In this document: in pieces, positions 14,701 to 27,100 of the stretch
Position numbering within the stretch: position 1 is the first letter of the stretch
Layout: every line of letters starts with the position of its first letter
NCBI GenBank assembly: GCA_948470475.1
Contig: OX419343.1
Span: 24,686,069 to 24,750,068, forward strand
Length of the DNA stretch: 64,000 nt
Reading direction: 5' to 3'
Source: Galaxea fascicularis
Lineage: Eukaryota; Cnidaria; Anthozoa; Scleractinia; Euphylliidae
Position numbers and translations under genes: made by a program
Notes under the pieces: model-generated
What the model saw: only the letters and a program-made list of their open reading frames with translations
Told to the model about the DNA's origin: nothing
The model's database searches: none

Positions 14701-17700
14701 TTTTCGCAATTTCCGTCTTTTTCGTAGATTTCGTCGCTTCCCTCTCCACCTCCTCTTTTGCTGCGTGACACTGACTCGACGAATTTTCTAATTTTTCGTA
14801 ATTTTTGTTATTTTCGCAATTCTCGTAATTTTCGTAGATTTCGTCGCTGCCCTCTCCACCTCCTCTTTTGCTGCTTGACAGTGACTCCACGAATTTTCTA
14901 ATTTTTCGTAATTTTTGTTATTTTCGCCATTTTCGTAATTTTCGTAGATTTCTTCGCTGCCTTTTCAACCCCCTCTTTCACTGTTTTATACTGACTCACA
15001 CGAAGTTTCCAATTTCTCGTAATTTTTGTAATTTTCGTAGCTGCGTGCAAACCTGGACATATCTCCTACGCACAGGTAAACATATTTTTAGATTATATCT
15101 GCTGTTATCACTTAGAAGTTAGGAGTCCACGAAAAGAGACAACTCACACCAAGATATTAAACGTACATTTTTCTTGATTTTAATAATTTTCTGTCCCCAA
15201 TTAATTTTTAATTTTTCCGCGACAATTGATTATGAAAAAAGCATAATCGATTGTCGCGTCGCTTGATCAACTTTCGATTACAATCGATCATCGGCCCATC
15301 ACTATTTATAGCTGATGACGATTGGCCCAGATATTCTGCAAAACGTCCGCTTCCATCATAATGGAGCCAACATGATAATGCACTCTAACCAGACACCTCC
15401 ACTAATGTTAACTTTAGCATATAATATGCACTTATGGGAAATTCGTTCTTGTGTCCTTGACAAGACAGTTAATGGCGTGGTATATGTGCTCGCTGCTTGA
15501 TCATAAGCTCTTGTATGGTTTTATTAGGCTTTACGTTCGATGTTAAAAAAGAGCATTTTATTCTATTTTCTTAAGCCAGAGAAGGTAAAAACAAAACAAA
15601 AGGAAAAAAGAGAGGGCTAAGAGAATCCAGCTAAATTTAGAATTTAGATTCTGATGCTTTGAATTCAGATTTGACGCGAAACTCACTGAGGGATTCTGTA
15701 CGTGTCTGGTTTTAATGAATGGTAGGACAGGTGTAGCAAAGAGGAAAACATATTTTAGTATATGGTTAAAATCTAATAACTTTGGATCTGCCAATCATTA
15801 TGGGGTAACAAACTCGTGAAAACCATAGAGATATTTGTTGAAAACAAAAGGAGACTTTCCAAGGACACCTCTAACACTCACTAAAGTAGAGAAAAAGAGG
15901 AAAGACAAAAACAAATTGACGGATGGATGGAAAATGCCCGAGTTAAAGAAGAAGTCATTACGAAATAAATACAGCTTGCTCTGTCAAAACACCAGCTTTC
16001 TATAACACTATCCGGTTTATCTAAGTTTTTTTTTCGTCTAAATACAACTTCTAATAACAAGACGATAAGATGTATCTAGTTTTCGGTAAAATACATCCAG
16101 GAATGAAAGGAAAATTATGCCCAAAAACAGTTTCAGAAAATCAACACATTTCTAGCTGTTTACGTACAGGTACTTTAAAAAACAAAACGGTGGAAAAAAA
16201 ACATTCCGCACATTTAATTCACATCAGGTTAAAAAGACGACAATAAGCTTAATCAGGCTTTAATTCTTTTCGGCCGAAAACGGCATATTCTTTTATCTAT
16301 AAATCAATTGTTTATACAGAAGCGGGATATCTTGCTTTATTTTCTTTACATGAATATGGTTTTCAGTAACTTTCGATCAATTTAGACCACTTTAGTTTAT
16401 GCAGTCTAGTTTAACTTACTTTTTTAGTATTCGAACTGATACAGAAACAAACGAATGTGTTAACGATGCAACCGCAAGCTGTTATGAGAGTCAGTTTCAA
16501 CATTTATTCGGCAGGCAGTACTTCTTGATGACATTTTAGGAAGGTAAAAATACCTCTACGATAGTTTGCACTAAAAACGAAACAGATGCAAGGATTGACG
16601 GCACTGTTAGCATGAGAGAGGAACGAGGCGATGAACCGGAAAACAGAGAAGTTACAGGGGGTTTTACAGTCCCATGCAAAGTATTTCAGTAACGTGACGA
16701 CACTAAAGGGCAACCAACACAGCACAAATCCTACAACAATGGCAATGGCCATCTTGAGCACCTTTCTGTTTCTTCTTTGTCGTTGCTGCTCAGCGATCGC
16801 TGATTGTTCGCCTGGAATCACTTGTGACCTGAGTTTGATGAGGATGATGGAGTAAAGGACTGTCAACAAGGCGATGGGGATGTAAAAGAACACAACAAAT
16901 ACTGCAGTAAAGTAGTTTGAAGGGGAAGAGGATTCTCCAAAGGCGTCATTCCACTGAGGGAGACAAACGTGTTGGCCTCGGTACCCAACAAGTTTGTTGG
17001 CGACCATAAATGGTGAGCATATGGCCATCGCGACGATCCAGGTGGCAAGAATGAAGTAGGGGCACAGCTTTGAACTGATGAGTGGGGAGCGGAAAGGAAA
17101 AACCACTGCTCGAAATCGATCCACTGCTATCAGGACCAGACTCTGAATAGACACGAGACTGGATACGTTTATTGCGACGGGGATCAGTTTACACGAGGCC
17201 TGACCAAGAGCACCACTGAAAAGCCAATAAGGGCCACCGAACAGCTGAGTTAGCTTCCACGGGTACATTAGTATAGGATACACCAGGTCGGACATGGCCA
17301 TGTTGACGATAAAATAGTTAACCGGTTTTCTCAAAGTTTCGGTTTTGTAAACAGCGATCCCTATAAACGAATTTCCCACCAGCGAAATGACAAAGAGCAG
17401 ACAGTAAGCAAAGGTTTGGCCAAGTTTTGCTGCTGTGGAGTTCAACGGGTCGGAGCAGCTCGATCCATTCACTGTTGTGTTCATGTTTGCTGTCTCTATA
17501 ATAGTCCTGTCACTTTTATATCTGGTTCCTGGAGTGTCAGAGTTGCTCCGTATGCCTTGGGTGAAATTAGTATTCTCTTGACTGATTGTAAACGGAATTT
17601 TCGAGCTCCAATAATTGGCCAAATGAAATCTGCACCTTGCTAAAACACCTCCTCACTTGTCAAACATAAATCGTTCGCCAAAGTTGGCACAGAAGTAATT

Positions 17701-20700
17701 ACGGGTGATACCAATGTATCTTTAAAATCAATTCTAATTCCTACTCCGTCAAGTTTAGAGACAGCTAAACTGCGGGATGACACAAGAAAAGGCCGCGATA
17801 TTTGTCAAGCACCTGGTTAAGACAGCCAAGTCCGTGGGTTAATCTAGACGAGCGATAAATGCAAATTTCAAGCCCAATTCTTTGCTTGATATTAAAGAAC
17901 TGGGAAATGCAAGCGGAACATAGTAAACATTGAATTCAACGAGTAAAAAAGTCAATACTGCAAACGAACGGTTACCAAAACAAACTCCAGATTAGAATTA
18001 CAAATCCTTTTGCACTCAGATGGAAATTCATAGAACTCACTGAGCGCCAATAATTGGCCAAATGAAATTTGCACCTTGCTAAAACACCTCCTCACTTGTC
18101 AAACAGAAATCGTTCGCCAAAGTTGGCACAGAAGTAATTATGGGTGATACCAATGTATCTTTGAAATTCATTCTAATTCCTACTCCGTCAAGTTTAGAGA
18201 CAGCTAAATTGCGGGATATCACAAGAAAAGGCCGCGATATTTGTCAAGCACCTGGTTAAGACCAATGTATCCTTGAAATTAATTCTAATTCCTACTCCGT
18301 CAAGTTTAGAGACAGCTAAATTGCGGGATGACACAAGAAAAGGCCGCGATATTTGTCAAGCACCTGGTTAAGACAACAGTCCGTGGGTCAATCTCGACGA
18401 GCGATAAATGCAAATTTCAAGCCCAATTCTTTGCTTGATATTAAAAAGCGGAACATCGACGAGTGAAAAAGTCAATACTGCAAACGAACGGTTACCAAAA
18501 CAAACTCCAAATAAGAATTGCAAATCCTTCTGCACTCAGATGGATCAAAGTCATTGAACTCACCCGCTGATTTCCAGATCTGCCTCGAATTTCACGGCAA
18601 CAGTGATTGTCTCCATGTTATCAGATGGATCCGCTTCCTTACCGGGACTAAATGAAGCAAAGTGTTTTGCATTTAGGATGAAGCAGTATAATACGACAAC
18701 TACAACTATGTCTGTAATATCGAGGGACAAAAAAGTCTCAACTGCAAAGGTCATTTTAACCTTGTTTAACCGCCGACCGGTTAGCTCAGTTGGTAGCTCG
18801 CGGGTTCAAAACCCGGCCGGACCAACACTCAGGGTCTTTAAAAATAACTGAGGAGTAAGTGCTGCCGTTGTAATGACATCTACAAACGGTTTAACTTTCT
18901 AGTCTTCTCGGATAAGGACGATAAACCGTAGGTCCCGTCACAACACTTGTTCCTAATAATCTGTGGGACGTTAAAGAACTCACACACTGTTCGCAAGAGT
19001 AGGGGACGTAGTTCCCGGTGTGGTGATCTATCTCCTGCATGGGTCGGGTGGGGTGGGTGAGATCAAATACGGACTGATAGCGCCAGCCAGCGGAGCCTTT
19101 ACAAGCTGAAGTTCGATGTCACCACACAGAAGAATTGTAAAGTGACAAAGCAACCCAAGAGTTTTGGTAAAACCTCTGCGTGTGTTTCAGCCAAAGTATC
19201 TTATATGATTTACCTGCCCCTCAATCAAAATTAAGGGTAATAAAGGGCTGCTTAATTTGGTTTGGAGGGTCAGATCAGTTCGTTCCTTTCGGAATCTTCG
19301 CTGGTGCACCCCTCGCACAAGCGTGGATACTAGAACGCGAGGATCTCTCCCGGCCCCAGTGTTTTTCTTCATTTCCTCGTTCGCTCCACTCTTTTTCACT
19401 CAGTCACTGTAAGTGTTCGTTTAGCCGACCAACGCCAAAAAAAGTGGATCACATGTCAACCACAGTGCCACCGAAACTAAGAAAGTTCCTAATATTAAGA
19501 GCAACAGTTTTGTGACAAATATACCTCGTTGCCTCAAGACGAATTACAAGCTCACTGATGTTTCCCGTCACCCTTTGCGTGTCAAATCTGATGTCAAATT
19601 GTTTCTAAAAACGGAAAACAGAAACGTTAGCGTCATTTTTAAACATTTTGTAAAATATAACAGTCTATAGAAAACTGTTGAAAACTGACCATGAAAAGGC
19701 GAACAATGGACGAATGCGTAATAATAGGCAAAGAAACCGTCACAAACAATGCTTTAATTTAATAGAGCAAAACAACGGCTTTTCGAGTAATTTAAGGGAG
19801 GGGTCGGCGAGGATAGTAGGACAATCAGTGTCCAGTTAAATAGTTTATAAGGATGGGTTTATACCGATATCAAATATCAGATACTAGCGAGAAGTATCGA
19901 TGCTTTCGATACTGCATGTAACCTGCACACCCTAATGTTGTGTATTCTCCGTGTGTTATTAGGGATCTTAAGCAACGACGACGACGACGACGGCAACGAG
20001 AACGTCATTTCAAACTATAACTTCTCGTTTTTGTAACTCTTTCGCGATTATTCCAATTTGTTTAACATGAAAAGTGCTGGCGAACTGTCCAGGGCCTAAA
20101 TTACTGTGAACGGTGTTAAAGCAAAGAAAACGAAAGAAAAACTTGCCGTCATGCGCTCACGTTAGTCGAGAAAACAAAATTTGGTCATTTCACGTTGTTG
20201 TTTTGCAGCGGACGGCAAAGAAATTTACCAAACTGTAAAACGCAAGTGCAGAGTATTGTTTTGGCTCATTAATCCTATTGTTTTGTGGCGGTTTCGTTGC
20301 CGTCATCGTCGTCGTTGCTTAAGCTCCCTATCAGGGAGCTTTAGCAACGAGGACGGCAACGGCAACGGCAACGAAAACCGGAGAACGCCATAAAACAATA
20401 GGCTTAGTGACCAAAAACAATCGCTCTGCACGTGCATTTTACAGTTTTGAACATTTCTTTGCCGTCCTCTACACACCAGCAACGTCAAATAACCAAATTT
20501 TAGGTTTTCTCGGAAACGCGAGCGCATGACGGTAAATGTCTGTTTCTTTTTTCTTACTTTAACGCCGTTTGTAGAAATTTAGACCGTGGACAGTTTCTCA
20601 GCATTTTCCCTGTTAAACAAATTGAGATAATCGCGAAAGAGTTAGAAAACCGAGAAGTAACATTTTGAAATGATGTTTTCGCTGCCGTCGCCGTCGTCGC

Positions 20701-21152
20701 TGCTAAAACTCCCTATTGAGCAGGCAGGACAATGTTCGCGTTCATAAATTGAAAATTTTGACTTGTTTGTCTGTGTTGTTGAAGCAACTATAGCGGAGTA
20801 CTGAACAACAATCAACATTTACAGTGTGAGACAACCTTGTATTTGGTCAAGCAGGTCACGTGACGTAACAGTAAACATGACGTCACAACATGCATATCGA
20901 AGGAAAAATTCAGTATCATACTCGGTTCTGTATCGATTAAAAAAACGGTATCGGCTTTACCTTGATGACAGATATAGTTTCATATAACTTTATCGCTGAA
21001 CATCATGTACTTACCTTCGCGTTTCGTCCGAAAGGGTTTCCTACTACACACATGGCCGTTGTTTCATCACCATTAACGCCTTTTGCCTTCCGACATAAGA
21101 CGCCCTATTAAGAAAATTATTTTAGCTACACAAAAATTTGGTTTTATCAACG

Positions 21153-21183
<31 letters not shown>

Positions 21184-24100
21184 GGATTCTAAAGGCTGAC
21201 GTTTCGAGCGTTAGCCCTACGTCAAAGCTCTAGCTGTCATATTAATACGCGTCCTTAAAGTTGCATTGGAAGGAAGTGCCGCGTAAAACCCTCTTAATGT
21301 ACTCAAACATCTTTGACATTAGAAATAATCAAGCAGAAATGAACAAATTTCAAACGAAAATTCATGAGTTTCAGAAATATTTAAGTAACATTGTCTTCAG
21401 TGATCCCTGTGCCCAAATTATCCCCCCCCCCCCCAACCCCCGCCCCCGAAAGAATAAAAATTCGGTTTTTAGAATATGCCTTGTTTTATTTTTAAACTCC
21501 GAATGAGGGTCGACAACCAGCAATAATCCTAAAAGAGAATGGTTTCCTGTTTGGGGCACTGTATCCCACCTGATTGCTGCTTGAGAAGTCGATGATCGAT
21601 GGATACGTCACGATGACCTGTCCAGGGTAGGCTGAGTCCTGCGCTTTGTTCTCCGCCACTACTCTGATAATCATTTCACTGTCTTCTCCGACGCGAAGTT
21701 CGTTGTGTTCTGAAGGATCGCTTTATAGCGATGAAACAAGAACAAGTTACTTCAGTTCTACTTTAATTATCAATTATCGAAACTGTACTTTCTTGAATTT
21801 CCTAATTGTACCATCGCTTATGAAGGTAATAACGTGCCGTGGCAAACTCCGCCAAACACCATCATCTAAAGAAGGCCAAATTTAACCTTTATTACACGTT
21901 TGAATTCGACGATATTTCAAACCCCATAGAATGTCTTACAGAGCTCTCAAATTGTCAACGGTCGCCATTGTAGCACAACACTGCTTACTTCAGAAGGTTA
22001 CGTCCCAGTCGCAGCGCTCAAATAAATTATTACTGCGCCATTTCCGAATTACCTCAGGCATCGAGTCTTAGTGCTCATTCTTTCAAATGCAAATCAATTT
22101 TCATTCACACGCAAATTAAACTTATTTTCATGTGAGTGAAAATTGATTTGCATATGAAAGGATGAGCACCAAAACTGGCTTTGAAAATGAGGCGCGAGGT
22201 AGTTTGGAAATCGCCGATTACCTCAATATTCGCATCGTGCGTTTGGGCTGCCTGTGGTGTTACATGCAGCCACACGAGGTTTTTAGTTCAGTGTCTAAAG
22301 TTATGCCTGTTTGTTTGGTTTTGCTTCACTTCTCTGTGTAAATGGATTCAAAACTCGCGCCACTTTTTCAGCCAGTGACTTAGCCCGCGTCTTCCCCCGT
22401 CTAGCAAACACTGCGTGTATTTGCCAAGAATTCTGACTGGTTTATCGCACTGTTTGCAATGTTCTGTTTGTGATTGGCAAGACTGATAAATTGCTTTGGT
22501 TTTGATCTTACGACAACTTTGATTTGAAGACTACTTTTCCATAACTACTCTGAGATATCACCTAACTTTAACGATTTCCAAGCACGAGCAGTTTATGCAT
22601 GACTTACTCATCGTCAAATATCACTTGTCCTTTTACAGAAAGATCAGGTTCGCAGATTTTATCGGGTCCACATTGCTTAATAAAATTGACCTACGATGAA
22701 AACAACAAGCCATAAAAAGATAAACAAAATGAATTTCGAATCAAAACGCTAAACGACGGTATGCTTCCTAAATATGAGGTACTTACTTCAGCTGAACGAG
22801 ATCGCTGAGCTATGTCATTGTAGTCGTTCAGTATCGGACAGAGCTTGCAGGAGGGGGAATTGGAAAGATCGAAGACGAGGTCAAATGTCAGTGGATCACT
22901 CACGCTTAGAATTTGTTCCTTTTCCTGGAAGAAAAACAGTTCAATTTGAGAGAGACTGGCAAGGATTAACCAGCTACATTGCTTTAACGGTTACATAACA
23001 TTTGTTAACTCAAGGAAACTTGAAAAAAAGAACTCACAAAAACATAACAAGGCTTACCCTCAAGTAAACTGTGTGTTTAAACTGGCAATACCATTGATTT
23101 TCTCTGGCCAAAGAAACTTGCCGAGTGATAATAAAGGACGTCTTGTTATTTTGCAAGAAGAATATACGACGTAAAGGTTCTTCTAAGCGACTTTTTTCCA
23201 GCTCGATGGAATACGTAACATTGGCCGGACCTGGTAGAAAGAATTCAGCCCAAAGAACAAGGTTAAGCCTCAGTGCTATAAAGTATTGACATAGGATGAT
23301 CGCCTTTTTTCGACTCCTGGTTTCTTTTTGGTAGCCTGGAGAAATAGCTATCCCAATTATACTAGTACCGTAAGCTTTTAAGGTTACTTCCCACCTTCGC
23401 GGGTGCCCTTCGGGGAAAAAATTGTACGCGCGCCAGTTTCTATAAAACCCCTACAAACTATATATCAGAAGAAAGCTTAATAAATGTACTTTACGAAAAA
23501 AATACAATTTCAGCAATATTTTCTTTTAGGAACTCTCAGGAGGCGGTAAGGCGTGAAACGACCGAGGGTCCTTCTATTGAATTTATCGGCTATCGGATTC
23601 CGCCGTACGAGCAAAATGGCTGCACAGTCTTATTCCCAAGGCATCAATCAACAAAAGTGTGTCGGGCTTTTTCGAGATTCTGATTGGTTGTCGAGATATC
23701 CACATCTAGTTTATTAACTTTACTTGAAAATACGTTTTTTCTAAATAACTCGGCGGCTTTTTGAGATTTTTAAATTTTTTCTTTTGGAAACACTGGATAA
23801 AATAATAAACTTAAATTTTGTCAAATAAAAGAGAAAACGATTTTTTTTGCCTCTGAAGGTGGGAAGTAACCTTAAATGAAATTCTTTGCCTCAAATCTGT
23901 TCAAAAAATACCTCGACTAATAAACAAAGTACAAGCTATTTGGCTACTGAGCAAGAATTTCCTTAAAAATGTCGGCTTTGCTGTTCATTTTCCTATACAC
24001 TGAGCTGGTGCAGACATTTGTCGAATCTGTTGATGTCGCCTAAATTCGCAGCAACCCCATCTCAGACGATACAGTGCTTTTCGGTCAAATACTCAAAGTA

Positions 24101-27100
24101 AGTCTCATTTGCTATGGTTTTGTTTCACTTCGCTCGATGATTGATTGGCAAACCACGTGCCACTGCTTTCTAAACCAATGAGAAGCGAGACCAAAACAAA
24201 TCACGACTTGCACACGTGCATTTTCCGGCGCTTGGAGCCAGTCAGATGTAATTGCTTCCAATTCTGATTGGCTAATAACGCTGTCTAGGTAGGTTCTGGT
24301 TAATCAGAGTAACTGCATAGTTTTTGATAACACACTCAAATGAAAACCGTTCTTTTACGCTGAACTGAACTCACCAAAAGACGATTTTGCCAGTTGATTC
24401 TTGAATTTCAAGCAGACAGTCACATCAATACTAGAAGACATGAATGTTATTTGAATCAGGGAAAGATAATTCGGATGTAAAACTAATTACAATAACTCAA
24501 ATGCTGCAAGTTCTATTAATTTTCAAAACAGCAGGAAGCACATTTTGTTGTTGTTGTTACGTTGCTGCTGTTGTTTTTCGCATTGACTCAAGATAACGAA
24601 ACATAAGAAGCTCGTTCTAGGGTCTCTTCTTTCTGTCCCCTGAAAGACCTGGGAACGAGAGTACACTAGCCAAGCATACCTTGTATATATGAGGTAGACT
24701 GTCTATTGAAGTTTACGTACCGGTTTCTAATCTTTGCAAAGGCGACCTTAAGGGCTCTTTCAAAAGATTGAAATCGATGAAATAGGTACGACGTTTAATA
24801 TTGCTTGTTTTTTAAATACCTTTTACGTGACACACCATCACTCGCTCTCCGCACAGTATCATTGTCTTCCAGAGATATCACCGTTGGACTCAATGTAATT
24901 TTCTCTTCCATATCAACGATTGGCCGTGACCTAGCGGGAACAGAAAAAAAATTGAAAGAAAACTTCAGGAAGTGGTTTACAACATTACAATACCCTACTG
25001 CAACGCAGGCCAACATGGTGAAAGCCGATCACGGCGGCCATGTTGGTGCACAAGGCTAACCCTCTGGGAATTGAACTCTATTTATATGCAAATACTTTCT
25101 TTTATTTCATTGAACCAATATGGCCACTGGTCACGTGAGTGATAAATGATCTATAAAAAAAGTGGCCCATTTTCTTGGAAGCCGCAGGAACCTGCTTGAT
25201 TAATACTAAGGAACAAGTCCCGAGGTCTTAGCATTTGTGTTTGATAGGCAAAACCACTAGCTGCCGAAGAGTAGAAAAAAAGACTAAAGAAATAAGTTTA
25301 TTCGCTACCTTAAAAGAAAGGCCTTGTCAGATGAATAAGCACCAATAGCGATATCTGAAACAAAATGGAATGGGTCAGTGAATACACCCTTTTGCTAACG
25401 AAAATTTCCAAGTGGTTGGTGGGTAGATGTAGTCCGTTGTGGGAGCCAACGGCCCTTTTAGAACGTAAGTTTAAATTGTAATTTTGACAGTTTGCTCCCA
25501 CAAAGGACTGGATCTACCCACAATTCATTTGGAACTAATCATTAGCAAAATATTAGCAGGGGAACGGTAGAGAGATGGAGGGAAAAAGAGCGAAAGAGCG
25601 AAAGAGAGAAAGAGTGGCTTGAAAGGGAGAGACAATAACGACTGATCATTAACGGTAATACAAAGACGAAACAGAGAGCAAAAACATACCTGAATAGGAA
25701 TTACCATCTACATCCAGACCACCAGCAAGCGAATGACCAAACGTCTTTACACCAGGAAAAATGTCGGACCCTTGAATTACCTGTGTATGCAAATGAAAAC
25801 AGGTCAGCTGAGACTACTGCAAGACTTGAGCACATAGCTGTTTAAAGAACATTTTAAGGGGATTACTTCTCGAAGGGCGTTGTCTTGGTTAGACAGGCAG
25901 CACTGAAGGCAATGCTGTATTTCAAAATGGGCTACCTTTGAAGACAAAGCTAACAAGAGCGCAGCCTTAAACACCGAACTAAACGAAGTAAGCTTGACTG
26001 CACACACCCGCCTTTCAGAAGGCTTGTAATAAACGTTATCGGCCGTGAACAATCTCCTGTTATTCATTTATTAATCCTAAAAAAAAAATTTTCTCTTGAT
26101 GATTCTGTCAGTCTCTCGTGATGTTTGTTGGCTTTATTACTAACAAATCCATGTTCTTTGGCTGGAAAAAAACCTAAAACTTAGATTAGCAGAATAGCAA
26201 AGGTGTCGATCGCGGAAAAAGCGTCAACAAACTTCCAAATACCCTCGCAGCAACAACAACGGAAGCAGTTTGTTTGCTTACCTGTCTGGGTGAGGTTTCG
26301 ATTCCATCCCTCTTACCAAAGTAGATATAAACTGCACCCCCCTGATCATTGCCTCCGTAAGGTGCGCTAATGGCTACATCTGTTTATCAAAGGGGACAAA
26401 ACCAAACCATATGATTCAGTAATGAAAGTTGTATATAAAAAAAAAACTCGATCAAAAAAGAGAGTGCTTCACTTAAGGCTTGGAGCTGAATTGCTGGTTC
26501 TGATGTTCTTTACAGGACCCGTGTAATACGAAGGAACGAGGGAACGAAGGAACGAAGCAACGAAGCAACGAAGCAACGAAGGCCCGAAAGAATAATGGAA
26601 TTAGTGAATACGTGAAAGTTTGGCTCCGCTACGAATTACTGCTTCTGGATAATTAAAAGCATCATAACTCGAGGACTTTCTCTCCCATTACCTGGATAAC
26701 CATCTCTATTTAAATCCCCGGCAACAGCCATCGCGAAACCGAAAAGGGCACGCTTTAGTTTTGGTCCTTCTAGGGTCAACGCCGGCACGTGGCTTAGCGT
26801 TCCTGGTGTCTGGAAAGGCAAGAAACAAAATGATATTCAAACGCCGACAGGAGAAAAGGAAAAACGATGTACTAATATCTCAAAGGGGTTGATCCGTTTT
26901 TTCTAGTTACATGGGGTCGAATTCCTACAATTTTTTGCTCAGCTCCACCACGTACAGAGCATTACTCTTTCATCCTTTAAATCCCAAGATCTGATTATTA
27001 ATTCTCCTTTCTTGATACTGTACAGTTCCTTGTACATTAGTTAAGGGAATTTAGGGTTATTGCGTTCGACGAAGGCCGTTATGTTGGGACATCCATCTAT

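Larger units (their letters stand above)
7451..15304. mobile_element. hAT-type DNA transposon of about 7.85 kb carrying a gene
   Basis: The left end reads TAGTGGTGGG and the right end, inverted, TAGTGATGGG (9 of 10 identical), followed on both sides by CGATCATC/CGATGATC-rich sequence. The flanks GTTATAGC (7443-7450) and TTTATAGC (15305-15312) are an 8-bp target duplication with one mismatch, the hAT hallmark. A second inverted pair lies inside: TGTCCAGGTTTGCACGCAGC at about 7579 and its inverse at about 15035-15055. Tandem arrays follow both inner repeats. A spliced plus-strand gene (9483-11989) occupies the middle. No hAT transposase or BED finger was recognised, so it may be non-autonomous or use a diverged enzyme. 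It sits in intron 23 of integrin gene 1. Confidence 0.75.

Noticed and set aside
14348..15122. Long Glu/Lys-rich open frames on both strands
   Set aside because: They are translations of the 110-bp tandem array, whose unit happens to lack stops in some frames; the protein repeats exactly with the DNA period break and has no domain.
17485..17622. 46-codon N-terminal extension of the GPCR
   Set aside because: The frame is open but begins with TTG, not ATG; the first methionine is at 17484 and gives a normal extracellular N-terminus.
18773..18835. Possible tRNA gene
   Set aside because: A and B boxes are present but the cloverleaf is incomplete and the sequence continues into a body shared with 52813-53193, so it is a SINE head.
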